Below, piece by piece: positions 1 to 64,000 of a stretch of DNA of 64,000 bases. The notes beneath the pieces were generated by a model that was given only the letters and a program-made list of their open reading frames with translations, made no database searches and was not told the DNA's origin. The position numbers and the translations under genes are program-made. Each line of letters opens with the position of its first letter. Within the stretch, counting starts at the first letter, position 1. The DNA comes from Amorphochlora amoebiformis (taxonomy: Eukaryota > Cercozoa > Chlorarachniophyceae), in assembly GCA_054601695.1 (NCBI GenBank), contig BAAHQB010000025.1, positions 930,001 through 994,000 on the forward strand. The letters run 5' to 3'.

Positions 1-151
1 TGTATATGTATTTTTTCTCTAGTGAATATAAACAAATGTTTATGTAGTTATATATCTCTATATAGATATACTATGCACATGTTTACGTAAATAGACATAT
101 TTGCAAACATATATACATATATATATATGTGCATATATACACATATATATA

Positions 152-184
<33 letters not shown>

Positions 185-234
185 ATGCATACTTTTATAT
201 ATGTGTATATATGTATATATATAAGTATATATGA

Positions 235-266
<32 letters not shown>

Positions 267-376
267 GTATATATAATATATGTGTACATGCATATATAAT
301 TTGTACATGCATATTCTATACTTATATATACATACATAAACATATATATATATGTATATATGTGTGTGAGTATATA

Positions 377-419
<43 letters not shown>

Positions 420-480
420 CCCCCATTTCCTCAGCATGTGTTATATATATATATAACTCCATATATATATATATATATAC

Positions 481-14980
<14,500 letters not shown>

Positions 14981-15108
14981 TTGTCTTCAGGGTCAACCAG
15001 CCTCCATCGTGACTCACCAGAACTTAACGGTGACAATCTGATGTGTCACGCAGGCACAAGTGCTTGACACGTGTTAATATCGATTTGACACGTGTCCGAT
15101 AAAAATCA
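14981..15108. promoter_or_regulatory. Bidirectional promoter between genes A and B
   Basis: Gene A starts at 14980 (minus) and gene B at 15109 (plus), leaving 128 bp. The interval is free of TA repeats and holds two copies of TTGACACGTGT at 15064-15074 and 15085-15095, each with the palindrome CACGTG, an E-box/G-box core bound by bHLH or bZIP factors in other eukaryotes. The two copies are 21 bp apart, about two helical turns. No clear TATA box is seen. That the region drives both genes is inferred from position. Confidence 0.55.
15064..15095. promoter_or_regulatory. Paired TTGACACGTGT motifs
   Basis: Two identical 11-mers containing CACGTG, 21 bp apart start to start, 14-45 bp upstream of the gene B ATG and 84-115 bp upstream of the gene A ATG. 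I noticed no other copy in the window. Confidence 0.5.
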
Positions 15109-19989
<4,881 letters not shown>

Positions 19990-20020
19990 ACTTCTCGTAG
20001 TATACTATACAAATTTCTTC

Positions 20021-20237
20021 CATGGGACATTCCAGGGACAGGAATATCCATGGGACATTCCAGGGACACGGATATTTATGGGACATTCTAGGGACGCGGA
20101 TATTCATGGGACATTCCAGGGACACGGATATTTATGGGACATTTCAGTGACACGGATATTCATGGGACATTCCAGGGACGGATATTTATGGGACATTCCA
20201 GGGACACGGATATCTATGGGACATTCCAGGGACACGG
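20021..20237. repeat. ~28-bp minisatellite downstream of gene B
   Basis: About eight units of ATGGGACATTCCAGGGACAC followed by GGATAT(T)(T/C)AT, starting 31 bp after the gene B stop codon, so probably in its 3' UTR. Confidence 0.9.
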
Positions 20238-20240
20238 ATA

Positions 20241-20572
<332 letters not shown>

Positions 20573-20620
20573 CTAGATTAGGTATATATATGTGTGTATA
20601 TATATACATATATACATATA

Positions 20621-20692
<72 letters not shown>

Positions 20693-20741
20693 CACATACA
20701 TATATATATATATATATATATGTATACATGTGTATATGTGC

Positions 20742-20782
<41 letters not shown>

Positions 20783-20829
20783 ATATACATATACATATGT
20801 CATGATATGATATATATATATAATACATG

Positions 20830-21780
20830 TTTATCGCTAATTATTTAATTATAACATTACACATGCATGTGTAAAACTACATTGACCGTATGATTTAGTC
20901 TTTAGCGACAGGTACTAGAGGTATACAAAATTTAATTATAACTAGAACATTACTCAGTACATATTAATTCAACCAACTCCGCTGTATATATATACCAGAT
21001 ATATCATAGTTGCTAGTAAACATATGACATCTCGGGTGAACCACCGTGTACAGCCCCAGTCTGGCCCCCAGATTAGCTAGATTCTGGTCTACTAATACTA
21101 TATATCCAATCTAGGTAATATACTTAGTGACAAGTAATTCAAACCTCAGTGACATGCTGTATGTACATACGTATGTCTAGAATCACTCTAGATGCTAAAA
21201 GGGTAAGAATATGATTGAAAGCGACACAAAAATTCGAACTTGGTACGTACGTACGTAATAGATGTACGTACGTACTGGATGTACAGTACGTACGTATCTA
21301 CGTATGCGCAAAAGAAGCTAGCCTAAGAAGCCTGAATATCATATGAGTCATTCTGACTCATTCACGTCTAGAACTTAGGTAAGCTAGAGTATTCGTACTT
21401 CTGGGTACCGTACTGACGTATGTGTCATGATTCCATTGCTAAGAGTCATAAATTTCATAAACATGAATACTTGCATATAAGTACGTACTCTAGACGTACG
21501 TACTCTCAAATTTAAAAGGAGCTACTAACATGTACGTACGTATAACAAGCCCTTAAATTTTCATATGAGGTAGTAACTCAGGTAATATTCACTAGATTTA
21601 GCGTACTCTGGGGATTCTAGACCCTGATAAGGTATTTAGATAATTTTCCATAATCCAGATGAAATCGATATGGACTAGATGGACAATGAAATCCGAACTT
21701 GATGTACTGCGTCATTCACAAAAATTCATAGTAATGAAGGTAATATTGGGAGTACTTGAGAATATGATTCCGACTACATA
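20830..21780. other. Non-repetitive spacer 3' of genes B and C with GTAC-rich palindromes
   Basis: Lies downstream of the mitoferrin-like stop. It contains several GTACGTACGTAC palindromes (21244-21300, 21481-21542). A 40-bp segment (CGCAAAAGAAGCTAGCCTA) at about 21305 recurs near 21937. No convincing exon was seen. Confidence 0.4.
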
Positions 21781-21781
21781 C

Positions 21782-21819
<38 letters not shown>

Positions 21820-22031
21820 ACATACATATATATATATAGTATTGTATATATACTAGATATATCCACAATCTCTATAATTAGGTGAAATCGATGTAAACAA
21901 TGGGATTAGTACTACATGAAAGTATACGTACGTATGCGCAGAAGAAGCTAGCCTAGCAAGCCGTGAAATCACTTAATCATTCACTAGATTCGTAGTAATT
22001 TAGGTAACATTAGGCGTATTTGAATATTTGA

Positions 22032-32539
<10,508 letters not shown>

Positions 32540-32727
32540 CTGGTTTTATTATGTATATTTATATATATATGTATATATATGCTAGATATACATATATTTG
32601 TTTATTTATATCATGTATGTATATATACACATGTATGTGTACATATATGTATGTACATACATGTTTATCTAGTGTATGTACATATATATATATATATACT
32701 ATAGTATATATATATATATATATAATA

Positions 32728-33039
32728 TTATCTGTTCCGACTTAATCCGCTGAACAGGTGGGCGTTAAAATAAACAAGGCTACAAGTGTGCAGTGCTACC
32801 TCTAGTTCCTGGTTGAACCGCAGATACATCGGACCATCCATGGCGCTCTGATGTTTTCTTAGTATTGTTAGCAGAGAGGTGGATTCCATCACTTTCTTGA
32901 TTTGCGGTTTTCGACTAGGATCACAGTCCCAAACAATATGGAACTGCACTGACTCGGGTAGCTCGGGTATCGACATTGACTGTGCTTTGGATAATCGTGG
33001 GAACGATACCCTTTCCCACACAAACTTGGATACCCTCAA
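32728..33039 (-). CDS. Unrecognised 103-codon ORF upstream of the mitoferrin-like gene
   Basis: Open from 33039 to 32728 in non-repetitive DNA, with mixed amino-acid composition (VWDCDPSRKPQIKK, SAMDGPMYLRFNQELE). It lies where the first exon of gene C should be, on the same strand, but has none of the SLC25 first-repeat features (Gly-rich helix, PxD). It could be an independent gene, a transposon remnant or chance. A GT after FNQELE could be a donor. Confidence 0.25.
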   Translation of the reverse strand: MRVSKFVWERVSFPRLSKAQSMSIPELPESVQFHIVWDCDPSRKPQIKKVMESTSLLTILRKHQSAMDGPMYLRFNQELEVALHTCSLVYFNAHLFSGLSRNR

Positions 33040-33049
33040 TAGGATATCA

Positions 33050-34142
33050 CCATATTACAGTCAGATATCCATGGATATGGTCATTGGTCAAAGATATCCG
33101 AAAATTTAAATAGGATATCACCATATTGCAGTCAGATATGGTCAACGATATCCGAATTAGGGCCAGATATGGTCTTCGATATCCGAATTTGCCAGGATGT
33201 GGTATTCGATATCCGAATTTGGGCCAGATATGGTCTTCGATATCCGAAGTTAAAAGCGAGTTATGCACCATTAACCGAATTTTAACAAAAAAAAAAAAAC
33301 CGTAATCGAATCCTATTCATATTTTAACTTAAAAAAAAACCGTAATCGAATCCTATTCATATTTTGCGGCTTTGACCGGCCGAATTTCAAAGCTAGCCGA
33401 TATTGAAATATTCAATTTGCCGAAGTCATAGCCGAAGTCATATTCTGGTAGGAAAAAGCAAAAATTCGGGCATCGAAGCCGAATTTTAGAAATTTTTCCC
33501 TAGCCGAAGCCTAAGCCTGCTAAGCCTGCGACACATGAATTTTCGAGAAATTAAAATCAATATTAATTTATCGGGGACACTTAATCCTGGGAGATCTCCA
33601 GAGATTTATTAATTAAATTTAATAATTCGCTGATGCCAGCCTCATGATGGCGATGATACAAGCAATCACACTGGCCCGCGAGTTTTTGCAACACTTTCCT
33701 CGTTTCCCAGCACGAACGATAGGCCTTTTGTCAGGTTCTTTTTCCGAAATTCTCCTTGAACGCTTCTTGTCCCTTCCAGCGTGGGTTCAACTCCGACTCT
33801 CATATTCCTTCACTCTATGCAGGTGGGGCATAAGATATTTCAGTTTGAGGCTAATGGGAGCTGAATAGGAGGGCTCAATTCGCTCCTTGGTATATGCTTT
33901 TCGATCCACTGAATTTTAATTATTCTATGGGACGCTTTTTTGTTCGAGCAACATCCGTATGTTGGTCACTCATCTTTAACCACGTCTCTTTACATTGGAC
34001 GGAATAGAAGAAGAGATGATTCGATATCAACAGCCGTCGGACCTCGCAAAGTTCACCTCGCAAAGTTCACCTCGCAAAGTTCACCTCGCAAAGTTCACCT
34101 CTTGTCTCCAAAGGTAACGAAGAGAAGCAGAAGCTGGATCTA
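33050..34142. other. Non-repetitive spacer between genes C and D with short tandem duplications
   Basis: It has 30-40 bp repeats built on GATATGGTCTTCGATATCCGAA (33050-33250), a 43-bp duplication after A-runs (33285-33367), and a four-fold 14-bp repeat (34042-34097). Both strands are open over 33644-33868 (plus 74 codons; minus a basic 55-residue frame), so neither is convincing. The missing 5' exon and promoter of gene C may lie here or in 34.1-36.1 kb. Confidence 0.4.
34042..34097. repeat. 14-bp tandem repeat, four copies
   Basis: Unit CCTCGCAAAGTTCA in non-repetitive spacer. On the minus strand each unit presents GCGAGGTGAAC, a donor-like word. Confidence 0.9.
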
Positions 34143-34186
34143 GGTAAATATATATATATATATATATATATAATAAATATACACAA

Positions 34187-34276
<90 letters not shown>

Positions 34277-34309
34277 TAATATATATATATATATGCGTGT
34301 ATATATGTA

Positions 34310-34340
<31 letters not shown>

Positions 34341-34374
34341 GTGTGTGTGTGTGTGTATGTAATTTATATATATG

Positions 34375-34442
<68 letters not shown>

Positions 34443-34531
34443 GCATATATATATATATATATATGTATACATATATTTATATAGATATATATATATATAT
34501 GAAAATATGTATATACATATATATATAGAGG

Positions 34532-34592
<61 letters not shown>

Positions 34593-34895
34593 AGAAATAT
34601 ATAATCATACATACACACACACAAACATATATATATATATATATATGTGTGTATATATATATATATGTATATTCAAATATATAAATATAATCTTTCACAG
34701 ACATTGCCTCATCCGAGATATTATGTATATGTATATTAATAGTGTGTACGTATATACTAATAGTGTATACGCACATATATATATATATGTATATATATAT
34801 ATATTATATATATATATATATATATTTATATAGTCTAGATAGTGTGTATGGATATTAATAGTGTTTACGTATATTAATAGTTTATACGTACATAT

Positions 34896-34965
<70 letters not shown>

Positions 34966-35017
34966 AATATTATATATGTATACATAAACCAGAATACAGT
35001 TTACATTTATACATGTA

Positions 35018-35050
<33 letters not shown>

Positions 35051-35099
35051 GTTATATGTATGCATATATATATATATATATATATACATATACCCCACA

Positions 35100-36165
35100 G
35101 CTATAATTATTACATATGCATGTATACATTCTTATACTTGAAAACGTAATTGATACTATGTAATATTTATATGTGTAATTAAGACTATATAATTGAGTGT
35201 GAATATAATACACTTATATATATATATATATATATATACTAGATATATATATAAATATTAATATCTATGAAATATATTCATGTAGATGCCCAACATGTAT
35301 GTATAAAACATCTATAGAATCCACAGTCGTACCATTTCAAACCACATTCCCAATCCCATAGGCAGAAGGGTACTTCAAGGCATTCACGCCAACGGAAGGG
35401 AAAACATTTTGTATTTTATCGAAGCCCATGGGCATGACTCGAGTCGGGGCCGAGATTGATTGACTAGATTGAACTCGATCATGACAAACGGCATATATAT
35501 TGTAGATATTGCAGATATTGATTAATCATGCTATATTATCTGGATCACGATCATCTAGATCATGATCTACAGTACTGGTTCTGCATGAACTAGTGAATGG
35601 TATACTAGCATAGGCTATATCTAGTACATGTGATCTAGTATCATAATGATTATCTAGATCACAGATGATTATATAGTAGCCTATGATATATGTGTATGTA
35701 TCTAGGTATATGTATCATGGTTTGATGATCATATGATACTGAATGATGCCTGGATATGATCATCGGACCGTATATCTAGAGCCTAATATCTCGAGTATCT
35801 AGAGTATCGATATCTGTACTAGATTAGTATTATCCATGATGATCATCGGAAACCTCTAGTACCTACTTATTGACTTTCACTATTCTGGAATTTATGTACC
35901 GTTACTTATTTCAAAACGTTTAATAAAACTACCTAAATTACTTTCACATCTGGTGGTCTAGCAAGACTGGGCGAGAATTATGCATGATGAATATAACTTT
36001 GCTGATTAACTTCTTAAACGAACAAACGTTGAATCCCGAGGCACACGCAACCGTTACCATAGCCGTTACCATAGCCGTTACCATAGCTCAAATCCCTAGC
36101 TGAAGTATCCAGAATATCTAGAATATTTCACATCACAGATATTCTTCTTAGAGCTAAAAGTATCA
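35100..36165. other. Non-repetitive spacer downstream of gene D
   Basis: About 1 kb rich in CTAG and GATC words with few microsatellites. It contains a 12-bp unit (CCGTTACCATAG) repeated three times at about 36049-36088. A minus frame ends TGA near 35325 (VMPMGFDKIQNVFPSVG), too short to call. No exon of gene C was recognised. Confidence 0.35.
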
Positions 36166-36193
36166 AATTCACCCAAACGTATCAATGTGGACC

Positions 36194-64000
<27,807 letters not shown>

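Noticed and set aside
33782-33802. tRNA B-box GGTTCAACTCC
   Set aside because: No A box or acceptor stem at the right distance.

Overview
The window is eukaryotic nuclear DNA, probably from a protist. The reasons are spliceosomal introns, interstitial TTAGGG arrays, and four genes of eukaryotic families. The species cannot be named from the sequence. About 4.3 kb of 64 kb (roughly 7%) is coding by my exon models. Nearly everything else is TA dinucleotide microsatellite, degenerate telomeric repeat, GA/CT tract, (CG)n or minisatellite. Most long ORFs are translated repeats ([24 protein letters not shown]) and are not genes.

Layout. (A) About 480-14980, minus strand: an FAD-dependent monooxygenase of the MICAL/PHBH type, at least 13 exons, open at the left edge. 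(B) 15109-19989, plus strand: a complete seven-exon gene for a 129-residue coiled-coil protein, possibly BORCS6-like. Its start is divergent from gene A across about 130 bp carrying two copies of TTGACACGTGT. (C) 22032-32539, minus strand: a mitoferrin-like SLC25 carrier, 12 exons found, first exon(s) missing. (D) 36194 to the right edge, minus strand: a PDXDC1-like pyridoxal-dependent decarboxylase-domain protein, 34 exons and 1920 coding nt seen, 5' end outside the window. Exon phases close in every gene (B 390 nt, C 774 nt and D 1920 nt are all multiples of three), and the peptides of A, C and D keep the residue order I recall for their families. The genes do not form an operon or pathway. 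A and B may share a promoter; B and C converge; C and D lie head to tail.

The most unusual feature is how the exons are embedded. Introns typically begin GTATAT and end ATATAG, so the TA microsatellite itself supplies the splice sites. More than 20 exons are accompanied by partial tandem copies of themselves. Copies keeping the acceptor and 5' part of the exon lie on the 5' side; copies keeping the 3' part and donor lie on the 3' side. Telomeric repeats also form introns, in two cases apparently with GC-AG borders and similar 5' ends. Everything here was read by eye; transcript data would test the models directly.
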